A DNA stretch of 10,899 nt. Source: a bacterium (GTDB lineage: Bacteria > Patescibacteriota > Minisyncoccia > Phycocordibacterales > UBA2100). A program made the translations under genes and the position numbers. Position 1 is the stretch's first letter. Each line of letters starts with the position of its first letter. The notes under the pieces were generated by a model. It was not told where the DNA came from. It was given only the letters and a program-made list of their open reading frames with translations, and did not search any database. Of the stretch, positions 6,632 through 10,899 are shown one piece after another. The stretch covers positions 1-10,899 of the forward strand of contig JAUYLR010000062.1 of NCBI GenBank assembly GCA_030698935.1. The letters are read 5' to 3'.

Positions 6632-6711
6632 TATACGTAAAACGGACCAGTGGGTATACACATTAGGACACATAAGCGTCAACTCGCTTCCCCGAGTCAC
6701 ATTACAATGCG

Positions 6712-6806
6712 CTGGCCTTATATGCTTATCGCGTCTTCCCTCGGACGAAATGCCAGCAAGCTGTCGTTTCGAATCCTCGTTAGACGCGATAAGCACATAA
6801 GGCCAG
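6712..6806. repeat. 95-nt near-perfect inverted repeat (MITE-like or structured RNA)
   Basis: Two 25-bp arms (6712-6736 and 6782-6806) are complementary at 24 positions. The arms start CTGGCCTTAT and end GGCCAG. The 45-nt loop is itself structured: CGAAA (about 6745-6749) pairs with TTTCG around an inner CAGC-AA-GCTG hairpin. No transposase, target duplication or reading frame explains it. It lies between the divergent-facing 5' end of the Xer gene and the 3' end of the next minus-strand gene. Confidence 0.85.
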
Positions 6807-6905
6807 GAAACATTTGGCGTAAGAAAATAAATGAAATATTCTTCAGTCAAACAAATTCTTCAGGCCGCAGGGGAGGGGCTTCATGTACACATGGGTCAAC
6901 GGAGC

Positions 6906-7388
6906 CTACATCCCCTGCCCTACGCGTGCCGGTCGTATGCATTCCAATGTAAACCTCTTTGCACCAAATAACTTACTAACGTGGGCCTTTTCTTCTTTGG
7001 ACATTTCTTTAAATTCCGTGGCTAGGATTTGGATGAGCAACTCTTTGCCGTCGTCCCCATGATGCCTAGGACCTGTCCAATGCCTACTGTTCCATCGGTC
7101 TACCTCAAGTTCGCACTCAATCAAACCATCTTCATAAAATCTGACATGATATTCATTTACCCCAGTATCGGTGATAGGAATTCTTTTGATTAACCCTGCT
7201 GTCTGTCCCGGAAACACAAGTTGCCATGTAGTCCTTCTGAATCCTATCGCCCTAAGACCTTTAAAAAAGATCTTCTGATAGTGATGGTGCGGTGCGTGGC
7301 CGAAATATCCAAAAAAGATTCTGGGCATTAATAGCGCACAAGGATATTTTGTAGTTCCATACAAAAAATCTGCGATATAGGTAATCAT
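6906..7388 (-). CDS. uncharacterised protein
   Basis: A 160-aa protein that I do not recognise. The N-terminal part is aromatic and hydrophobic (MITYIADFLYG, RIFFGYFGHAP) with a His cluster APHHHYQK. The middle is predicted to be beta-rich (EYHVRFYEDGLIECELEVDR), and the C-terminus is charged and helical (EFKEMSKEEKAHVSKLFG). There is no signal peptide or clear membrane segment. It follows the exonuclease gene by 11 bp on the same strand, so it is likely co-transcribed. The ATG at 7388 is preferred; TTG 7409 would overlap the exonuclease by 10 bp. GGAG lies only 1 nt before the ATG, too close to act as a normal ribosome binding site. Codon use looks more AT-rich than in its neighbours, which may hint at later acquisition. 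Confidence 0.65.
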   Translation of the reverse strand: MITYIADFLYGTTKYPCALLMPRIFFGYFGHAPHHHYQKIFFKGLRAIGFRRTTWQLVFPGQTAGLIKRIPITDTGVNEYHVRFYEDGLIECELEVDRWNSRHWTGPRHHGDDGKELLIQILATEFKEMSKEEKAHVSKLFGAKRFTLECIRPARVGQGM

Positions 7389-7399
7389 GCTCCGGCACG

Positions 7400-7990
7400 T
7401 TAATTCCAAGGAATCGGGAATTCTTCAAATTCGGGCAAAAGTTTTCGTCCATACAAAAGCCGCGCGATTACTTCCGCATGCGACAACGCGCCCGTGAGCG
7501 CATTGTGCGGGGCCGGTTCTTCTGGGATCCCGCAATAATTGAGAACCGCGTCCAAATCAAGAGCGGAACGGCGATGCTTTACCGGAGGTTGAATCCCCCG
7601 CTGTATGTGGTGCATGTAGGCAAGCGTGTGCGTATCTATTGTGCGATATGCAAATTGCCAGTCGGTGTGACCGGCGCGCTCCGCGGCCGCTTTCAGAAAA
7701 TCGCGGTCAAACGAAACGTTTTGCCCCGCCAGTGTCCTCTCCTCTACCCCCTCGCTCCAGTGCAAGAACGCATGTATAAGGTCGCCCTCGCTTTGTTTCT
7801 TAGAGTCAGTAATTTGTGCCTTTGTAAATCCGTTCACCGCAAGCGCCTCGTCCATAATATGCGCGCCGTCCCACACGCGGCACTCTTCATAAAATCGGTT
7901 GGTCGGGTTCGCAAAGTCCAACGCGCCCACAGACACGATGGAGTGTTTTTTTGCTTCTACACCGGAAGCTTCAACGTCTACAACCAACAT
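7400..7990 (-). CDS. DnaQ-like 3'-5' exonuclease (DEDDh family)
   Basis: A 196-aa single-domain exonuclease. Exo I is D5-x-E7 (VVDVEASG), Exo II is D95 (GQNVSFDRDF), and Exo III contains H162 (PHNALTGA). The family removes nucleotides from 3' ends using two metal ions; this could be a proofreading subunit, an RNase T-like enzyme or a repair nuclease. One oddity: the fourth acidic residue expected five positions after the His (H..L.D) is G167. That may weaken catalysis or mark a subfamily. I recall similar HNAL.GA segments in other CPR proteins but could not check. It heads a two-gene unit with the unknown protein downstream. Confidence 0.85.
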   Translation of the reverse strand: MLVVDVEASGVEAKKHSIVSVGALDFANPTNRFYEECRVWDGAHIMDEALAVNGFTKAQITDSKKQSEGDLIHAFLHWSEGVEERTLAGQNVSFDRDFLKAAAERAGHTDWQFAYRTIDTHTLAYMHHIQRGIQPPVKHRRSALDLDAVLNYCGIPEEPAPHNALTGALSHAEVIARLLYGRKLLPEFEEFPIPWN

Positions 7991-7992
7991 AT

Positions 7993-8028
7993 TGTTCTAG
8001 TCGTTCAAAATGTTCTAATTGTTCTAAT
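7993..8028. repeat. 9-bp quasi-tandem tract (TGTTCTAAT word)
   Basis: Four 9-bp units in exact register. The last two are identical TGTTCTAAT, the first is TGTTCTAGT and the second is a decayed CGTTCAAAA. The tract begins 2 nt upstream of the exonuclease start codon, so it forms that gene's leader or promoter region. Confidence 0.8.
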
Positions 8029-8044
8029 CGGCTTTTTCGTATAG

Positions 8045-8080
8045 AACGTTTATAACGAATATAACGATTATAACTCATTT
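8045..8080. repeat. 9-bp quasi-tandem tract (AACGATTAT word)
   Basis: Four 9-bp units each start with AAC: AACGTTTAT, AACGAATAT, AACGATTAT and a decayed last unit. The last unit contains the stop codon (8075-8077) of the minus-strand gene. With the neighbouring TGTTCTAAT tract it fills nearly the whole 84-bp gap between two genes. Confidence 0.8.
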
Positions 8081-8437
8081 AAGTCCCTTGCAATTCTTGG
8101 CGGGCGCATAGCCTGCCTGACGGGCTTTTTCTTCGCTCGCGAACCAAATTTGATTTTGCGGGGCAATCTTGGCGGCCGACGCGCACCACGGGAAATAGTA
8201 GGCGCTCCCCGTGCGCGAGGCCACAATAAGTCCGCCTATATTCATACCGCGCGGTTCCGCGATCGTAGGCGCATTCGTGATGGATACGGGCGGCCGAACC
8301 GTTTCTAATACTGAAAGGCGCCCTAATCCGAACGAGCCCAAAGCGACCAAGAGCACAACAAGGAGCAGTCCCCATTCCCCTACCGCAATATCGGCCCAAT
8401 TCTTGATTTTGAGCCACGCTTCCTGTATACTCGCCAT
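8075..8437 (-). CDS. one-pass membrane protein with Ada-like metal-binding tail
   Basis: A 120-aa protein with a short cytoplasmic or amphipathic N-terminus (1-20), one transmembrane helix at about 22-40 (WGLLLVVLLVALGSFGLG), a linker, and a C-terminal domain (70-120) resembling the zinc-binding domain of Ada: SAYYFPWC, then KIAPQNQIWFASEEKARQAG, then YAPAKNCKG. Only C85 and C116 are present, so metal binding with two Cys is uncertain. In Ada that domain repairs methylphosphotriesters; here, tied to the membrane, the role is unknown. Small proteins of this shape recur in CPR genomes as I recall them. The start at ATG 8437 follows a TAAAAT 7 nt upstream; the frame stays open to 8539, but that part is repeat-encoded. 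Confidence 0.75.
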   Translation of the reverse strand: MASIQEAWLKIKNWADIAVGEWGLLLVVLLVALGSFGLGRLSVLETVRPPVSITNAPTIAEPRGMNIGGLIVASRTGSAYYFPWCASAAKIAPQNQIWFASEEKARQAGYAPAKNCKGLK

Positions 8438-8444
8438 ACTCGTG

Positions 8445-8450
8445 ATTTTA
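8445..8450 (-). promoter_or_regulatory. -10 element of the Ada-like gene
   Basis: TAAAAT on the minus strand ends 7 nt before the ATG at 8437. No good -35 is seen. The spacing matches the other putative leaderless starts in the window. Confidence 0.35.
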
Positions 8451-8467
8451 CATGAATTCCGGGCCCT

Positions 8468-8502
8468 ATACGAGATACAAGATACTAAATACACGATACT
8501 AA
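8468..8502. repeat. 7-bp quasi-tandem tract (ATACTAA word)
   Basis: Five 7-bp units in exact register, each starting ATAC; the third and fifth are identical ATACTAA. The tract ends 4 nt before the rpmA ATG and lies between two divergent genes. The units look like -10 elements (GATACT, TACTAA), so the tract may provide several weak promoters for rpmA. Confidence 0.85.
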
Positions 8503-8506
8503 TCTT

Positions 8507-8779
8507 ATGGCCCATACAAAAGCAGGAGGAACAGCGCATAACCTGAATGATTCAAATCCGAAGTATCTCGGCGTTAAGCGCGCCGACGGCCAGAAAGTGG
8601 GCGTTGGCGAAATTATCGTCCGCCAGAGAGGGACAAGGATTCTCCCCGGCAAGAATATCGGCGTGGGCACTGACCACACGCTTTTTGCGATGTCTGCAGG
8701 CGTCGTTCATTTTCGCTCAAAAAGAAAGACGGATTTTGACGGACGCTCTAACGTCCGCAGAGTCGTGGACGTGGTTTAG
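8507..8779 (+). CDS. rpmA: large ribosomal subunit protein bL27
   Basis: A 90-aa protein of the 50S subunit whose N-terminal arm reaches the peptidyl-transferase centre. The start [12 protein letters not shown] and the core [18 protein letters not shown], then [16 protein letters not shown], are diagnostic. It lacks the cleaved N-terminal extension seen in Firmicutes. The usual partner rplU (bL21) is not upstream and obgE is not downstream, so the gene stands alone. There is no Shine-Dalgarno before the ATG, only the ATAC-word tract. Confidence 0.97.
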   Translation: MAHTKAGGTAHNLNDSNPKYLGVKRADGQKVGVGEIIVRQRGTRILPGKNIGVGTDHTLFAMSAGVVHFRSKRKTDFDGRSNVRRVVDVV

Positions 8780-8817
8780 AGCACATCTAAAAACCACACC
8801 TACTTCGTTGCGGAGCC

Positions 8818-8890
8818 CCCGCCGTCGCTGAAGCTATGGCGGGCAAGTCTGCTTTTACGCTACGTCCTCCGAAGCCTTTGGCGAAGGAGG
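8818..8890. repeat. two GC-rich imperfect hairpins, REP-like
   Basis: The first hairpin has stem CCCGCC (8818-8823) and GGCGGG (8838-8843) with GCT-GA-AGC nested in the loop. The second has CCTCC (8866-8870) and GGAGG (8886-8890) enclosing GCC-TTT-GGC with mismatches between. Together they fill the gap between the convergent rpmA and rplI. Similar CCTCC.../GGCGG hairpins occur at 2757-2786. Confidence 0.6.
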
Positions 8891-8915
8891 GCGCCTCGCA
8901 TCTGATTGAGTACAA

Positions 8916-8938
8916 TCACCTACTGGGTGGGACTTTTT
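8916..8938 (+). terminator. weak terminator after rpmA
   Basis: A short stem CACC (8917-8920) and GGTG (8926-8929) with a T-G extension, then GAC and TTTTT (8934-8938). The hairpin GATTG-AGTA-CAATC (8904-8917) precedes and competes with it. It would serve rpmA transcription running towards rplI. Confidence 0.35.
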
Positions 8939-8947
8939 CAGCAGTTT

Positions 8948-9391
8948 TCAAATAGCAATAATATCAATCGTTGCCATCACTCGGTGCAACCCCAGTTTTA
9001 TTTCTACCTGCTCCTTCCCTGTTTTGTAAATCGGCACCTTCAACGTAACGGCGTCCTCCCCCACTGCGGACTGATATTTCTTGTTAATTTCTTTTGCAAT
9101 TTTCTCTGCGGTGATGTGCTCATATAAATGCCCTTTCTCGTTCGCGCGCACTTTGAAAACAATCGGTTCCACAGCCAGTTTCTCTGCAACCCGCTTGTAC
9201 TGTGTATCCCGGCTCTGCGCCTCTGCCTGTTGGACCGCTTTCCTGCCCTCGCTCGCCTTGAGGTTCGTGGCAATTGCCTCGTGCGCCAATCCGCGAGGAA
9301 TCAAAAAGTTGAGCGCATATCCGTCGGCCACCTCTTTGACGGTATCCTTCTTCCCTACCCCGCCCACGTCTTTGAGTAAAATTACCTGCAT
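8948..9391 (-). CDS. rplI: large ribosomal subunit protein bL9
   Basis: A 147-aa 50S protein that binds 23S rRNA near the L1 stalk base. The N-domain [36 protein letters not shown] (read as [15 protein letters not shown] and [14 protein letters not shown]) is diagnostic; a long connecting helix (about 42-75) and a C-terminal domain follow at full family length. It stands alone, without the usual rpsF, ssb or rpsR neighbours. Presence of bL9 is of taxonomic use, since I recall its loss being reported in Microgenomates and some other CPR lineages. A 7-bp repeat tract starts 1 nt upstream of the ATG. No Shine-Dalgarno is seen. Confidence 0.95.
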   Translation of the reverse strand: MQVILLKDVGGVGKKDTVKEVADGYALNFLIPRGLAHEAIATNLKASEGRKAVQQAEAQSRDTQYKRVAEKLAVEPIVFKVRANEKGHLYEHITAEKIAKEINKKYQSAVGEDAVTLKVPIYKTGKEQVEIKLGLHRVMATIDIIAI

Positions 9392-9392
9392 A

Positions 9393-9420
9393 TTTAGTAG
9401 ATCGTAATCTGTAGTCCGTA
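9393..9420. repeat. 7-bp quasi-tandem tract (nnnnGTA word)
   Basis: Four 7-bp units all end in GTA (TTTAGTA, GATCGTA, ATCTGTA, GTCCGTA). The tract begins at the rplI start codon and lies in the gap towards the divergent coiled-coil gene. Confidence 0.65.
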
Positions 9421-9444
9421 GAAATGCAACCTGTTGTGCAAAAG

Positions 9445-9474
9445 TTGCTGCGTATCCCTGTGCGGTGATATAAT
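9445..9474 (+). promoter_or_regulatory. sigma-70-type promoter of the coiled-coil gene
   Basis: TTGCTG (9445-9450), an 18-nt spacer, and TGA-TATAAT (9466-9474) as an extended, perfect -10. The hexamer ends 7 nt before the ATG at 9482, so transcription should begin at the start codon. This is the clearest promoter in the window. Confidence 0.65.
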
Positions 9475-9481
9475 CCAGAGT

Positions 9482-9754
9482 ATGGCAAAGGCAAAGCGTA
9501 TAAAGGAGGATAAGCTCGACAAGATTGCGCGGCTTATAAAAAGTGAGTCAGATGACGTGCGTAATGAAATAAAGAACGTACACAATGAAATAAAAAGTGA
9601 GTCAGCTGACATACGCAATGAAATAAAGAAACTTGAACAGAAAGTTGATCTTGGGTTTATGGGTGTAAACCGTCGTATCGATGGAACTATCCAGCCACAG
9701 CTTGATAATCATGCATTTCGAATCAAAAAGCTAGAAACAAAAGCACTTTCTTAA
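9482..9754 (+). CDS. small coiled-coil protein with 18-aa repeats
   Basis: A 90-aa hydrophilic protein, probably all helical and oligomeric. Residues 20-37 ([18 protein letters not shown]) are repeated at 38-55 ([18 protein letters not shown]), and the motif NEIK occurs three times. The last third ([23 protein letters not shown], given as [12 protein letters not shown] and HAFRIKKLE) continues the coil. The function is unknown; similar short coiled coils are common in CPR genomes as I recall them. There is no signal peptide or membrane segment. The ATG at 9482 is chosen because the promoter lies directly upstream; an in-frame ATG at 9434 lies before the -35. At DNA level the repeat is 54 bp, with 32 of the first 36 bases matching, which indicates a recent duplication. 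Confidence 0.75.
   Translation: MAKAKRIKEDKLDKIARLIKSESDDVRNEIKNVHNEIKSESADIRNEIKKLEQKVDLGFMGVNRRIDGTIQPQLDNHAFRIKKLETKALS
9541..9648 (+). repeat. 54-bp tandem duplication within the coiled-coil gene
   Basis: Unit 1 (9541-9594) and unit 2 (9595-9648) share AAGTGAGTCAG and AATGAAATAAAGAA, with only four differences in the first 36 bases, then diverge. The unit is 18 codons, so the reading frame is kept and one coil segment is added. Confidence 0.75.
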
Positions 9755-9768
9755 TTTGAGCCTATTTC

Positions 9769-9803
9769 CTGTTAACTGTTTACTATAAACTGTTAACTAG
9801 TTC
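9769..9803. repeat. 7-bp quasi-tandem tract (CTGTTAA word)
   Basis: Five 7-bp units in register all begin CT; the first and fourth are exactly CTGTTAA. The third unit contains the stop codon (9783-9785) of the minus-strand peptidase, whose last residues Val-Asn-Ser-Leu are encoded by the tract. Confidence 0.8.
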
Positions 9804-10899
9804 TACTGCTTTGTCCATCTGCGGGTCTTTCTCCGCCTTAACATCTGCTTCCGTCATCGTAACCTCCACGTCGGGCACAATGCCGTTATACGGTATTTGT
9901 TTGCCATCAGGCCCCAACCAGCGCGCAATCGTAAGCTTCAAGGCCGTGTCGGAGGTTATCTCTATAAGTTCCTGCACAGAGCCTTTTCCAAACGTAGTTT
10001 CGCCCACAAGTCTCGCCTTCCCGTAGTGGCGAAGCGCCGCCGCAAGAATTTCCGATGCCGAAGCCGAACCGCGGTCAACGAGAATAACCATCTTCAGGTT
10101 CTCATTGAAAATGTCATATCCGCGCGAGCGGTGTACGATGTTTTCTGCGTGCCCCGCATAGTCCTCTGATACGACTACTCTTCCTGTCGGAAGAAACCAG
10201 CTGGCCATATCCACCGCAGCCTCCAAATAACCACCCGGATTCCCGCGCAGGTCTATGATAAGTCTTTCATCTCCGGATTGTACAAATTCGCGCAGGCTGT
10301 TTCTGAAAAGATCGGGCGAATTTGACGTGAAGTTCATCAACGATATCAGAAACACATTGCCGGGAAGCGATTCTGTCGTGATGGTCGGAACGTCTATCAC
10401 GCCGCGCGTAACCTTTATTTCTTTTGCGTCGGCCCAGTCTTCGCGGAGAACCAACAGGGTGACTGCGCTTCCCCCGGGACCCCGGATTTTCTTTACCGCC
10501 GCCGAAATATCTATTCCCTGCGTATCAGTACCGTCTATTTTCAGTATCTTATCTCCGCTTCTAATGCCGGCTTTTTCGGCGGGAGAACCTTTGAGCGGCG
10601 AGACCACGGTGAGCACCTTTTCGCGCACGGCGATTTCCATTCCGACGCCTTCAAAACTGCCGCTCATATCTTCGGAAAAAAGCTTGTTGTCGCTCGGCGG
10701 GAGAAAGTACGAGTACGGGTCGTTCAGAGCGCCTGTGAGGCCTGTTATCATCCCCCAGACGCGCTCCTGATGTAATGCTTCCGTACTGGTTGCCACCGGG
10801 GTGCTCGTTGCCACCGCAGCCGGAACAAATTTCTCGTTTATGATGTTCCATGCTTTCCACACGGGCGAAAAGTCCACGCCGGCGGGTTGTTCCGCGGCG
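9783..10899 (-). CDS. S41 C-terminal processing peptidase (CtpA-like), N-terminus beyond window
   Basis: At least 371 aa; the frame stays open to the right edge (AAEQPAG before VDFSPVWKAW), so the signal peptide or membrane anchor and the start codon lie outside. Numbering from GTG 10877: N-terminal helical region 1-70, PDZ domain about 73-155 (GSFEGVGMEI ... SPAEKAGIRSGDKILKIDG), then the S41 protease core. The catalytic set is S273 (GSASASE), K298 (TFGKGSVQ) and Q302, with spacings of 25 and 4 as in CtpB. The family cuts exported substrates from their C-termini in the cell envelope, with the PDZ domain gating the site. An Ala/Thr/Ser-rich insert (VPAAVATSTPVATSTEA, 18-34) is unusual within the N-terminal domain. 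The stop lies in a repeat tract. Confidence 0.93.
   Translation of the reverse strand, partial: AAEQPAGVDFSPVWKAWNIINEKFVPAAVATSTPVATSTEALHQERVWGMITGLTGALNDPYSYFLPPSDNKLFSEDMSGSFEGVGMEIAVREKVLTVVSPLKGSPAEKAGIRSGDKILKIDGTDTQGIDISAAVKKIRGPGGSAVTLLVLREDWADAKEIKVTRGVIDVPTITTESLPGNVFLISLMNFTSNSPDLFRNSLREFVQSGDERLIIDLRGNPGGYLEAAVDMASWFLPTGRVVVSEDYAGHAENIVHRSRGYDIFNENLKMVILVDRGSASASEILAAALRHYGKARLVGETTFGKGSVQELIEITSDTALKLTIARWLGPDGKQIPYNGIVPDVEVTMTEADVKAEKDPQMDKAVELVNSL

Larger units (their letters stand above)
6597..6905. other. gene-free stretch with palindromes
   Basis: No plausible gene is seen; the open frames here run across a palindrome. The stretch holds the Xer promoter, the 95-nt inverted repeat at 6712-6806, a small hairpin AAGCG/CGCTT (6674-6689), and an 8-bp inverted pair GCAGGGGA/TCCCCTGC (6867-6874 and 6911-6918) that brackets the end of the minus-strand gene. 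Confidence 0.6.

Noticed and set aside
6767..6778. TTTCGAATCC resembles a tRNA T-loop
   Set aside because: The flanking stem does not pair, and no acceptor or anticodon arm can be drawn around it; it is part of the loop of the inverted repeat.
6779..6785. GTTAGAC matches the R' box (GTTRRRY) of an integron attC site beside a tyrosine recombinase
   Set aside because: In attC the boxes lie at the outer ends of the hairpin with a matching RYYYAAC; here the match is at the loop edge and the partner is missing, and the recombinase lacks any evidence of being an IntI.
7478..8044. 188-codon open frame on the + strand
   Set aside because: It is antisense to the exonuclease gene with its clear catalytic motifs, and its own translation is Arg/Val-rich with no recognisable domain.
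10255..10770. 171-codon open frame on the + strand
   Set aside because: It is the complement of the S41 peptidase gene, whose PDZ and catalytic motifs are plain.
1..10899. CRISPR array or phage module
   Set aside because: No exact repeats with unique spacers of 25-50 nt occur; the 7- and 9-bp tracts have no spacers, and no phage structural or packaging gene is present.

Overview
The window looks like a chromosomal piece of a Candidate Phyla Radiation bacterium (Patescibacteria, most likely the Parcubacteria group). The reasons are these: compact single genes in mixed orientation; small CPR-style membrane proteins; a decayed surface-protein gene ending in an Ig-like domain and a Ser/Thr/Ala-rich tail; no convincing Shine-Dalgarno sequence before any start; and intergenic gaps filled with short quasi-tandem words. 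TGA is used as a stop (gltX, rplI), so the TGA=Gly code of Gracilibacteria/Absconditabacteria does not apply. The assignment is an inference from gene content; there is no rRNA in the window.

Layout. At 35-2664 (+) gltX (glutamyl-tRNA synthetase) overlaps by 4 bp a secreted coiled-coil/M23 murein hydrolase. At 2812-3453 (-) lies a transglutaminase-like protein. The stretch 3454-3972 has no gene; it holds a 9-bp-period repeat tract and REP-like palindromes. At 3973-4912 (+) is a frame-broken C-terminal piece of a surface protein with a DUF5011-like domain. At 4949-5384 (+) is a hicBA toxin-antitoxin pair, followed without a gap by a second surface-protein tail remnant (5383-5568). At 5622-6596 (-) is a Xer-type tyrosine recombinase. 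The stretch 6597-6905 has no gene but holds a striking 95-nt inverted repeat. At 6906-7990 (-) an unknown protein follows a DnaQ-like exonuclease. At 8075-8437 (-) is a one-pass membrane protein with an Ada-like zinc-site tail. Then come rpmA (+), rplI (-), a 90-aa coiled-coil protein (+) and a C-terminal processing peptidase (-), the last running off the right edge.

How it fits together. Most genes are housekeeping (tRNA charging, ribosomal proteins bL27 and bL9, cell-wall hydrolysis, envelope proteolysis, DNA recombination and 3'-5' exonuclease). The accessory part is 3450-5570, where surface-protein remnants, palindromic repeats and a toxin-antitoxin pair are packed together.

The most unusual signal is structural. 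At least eleven short tracts of 3 to 5 degenerate units, with a period of exactly 7 or 9 bp, lie at gene edges. Each tract uses a different word, but the architecture is the same, and several contain a stop codon. One tract, nearly identical to an intergenic copy, sits inside the coding sequence of the surface-protein remnant. A second pattern is that several starts have a -10-like hexamer ending 6 or 7 nt before the ATG, which predicts leaderless mRNAs.
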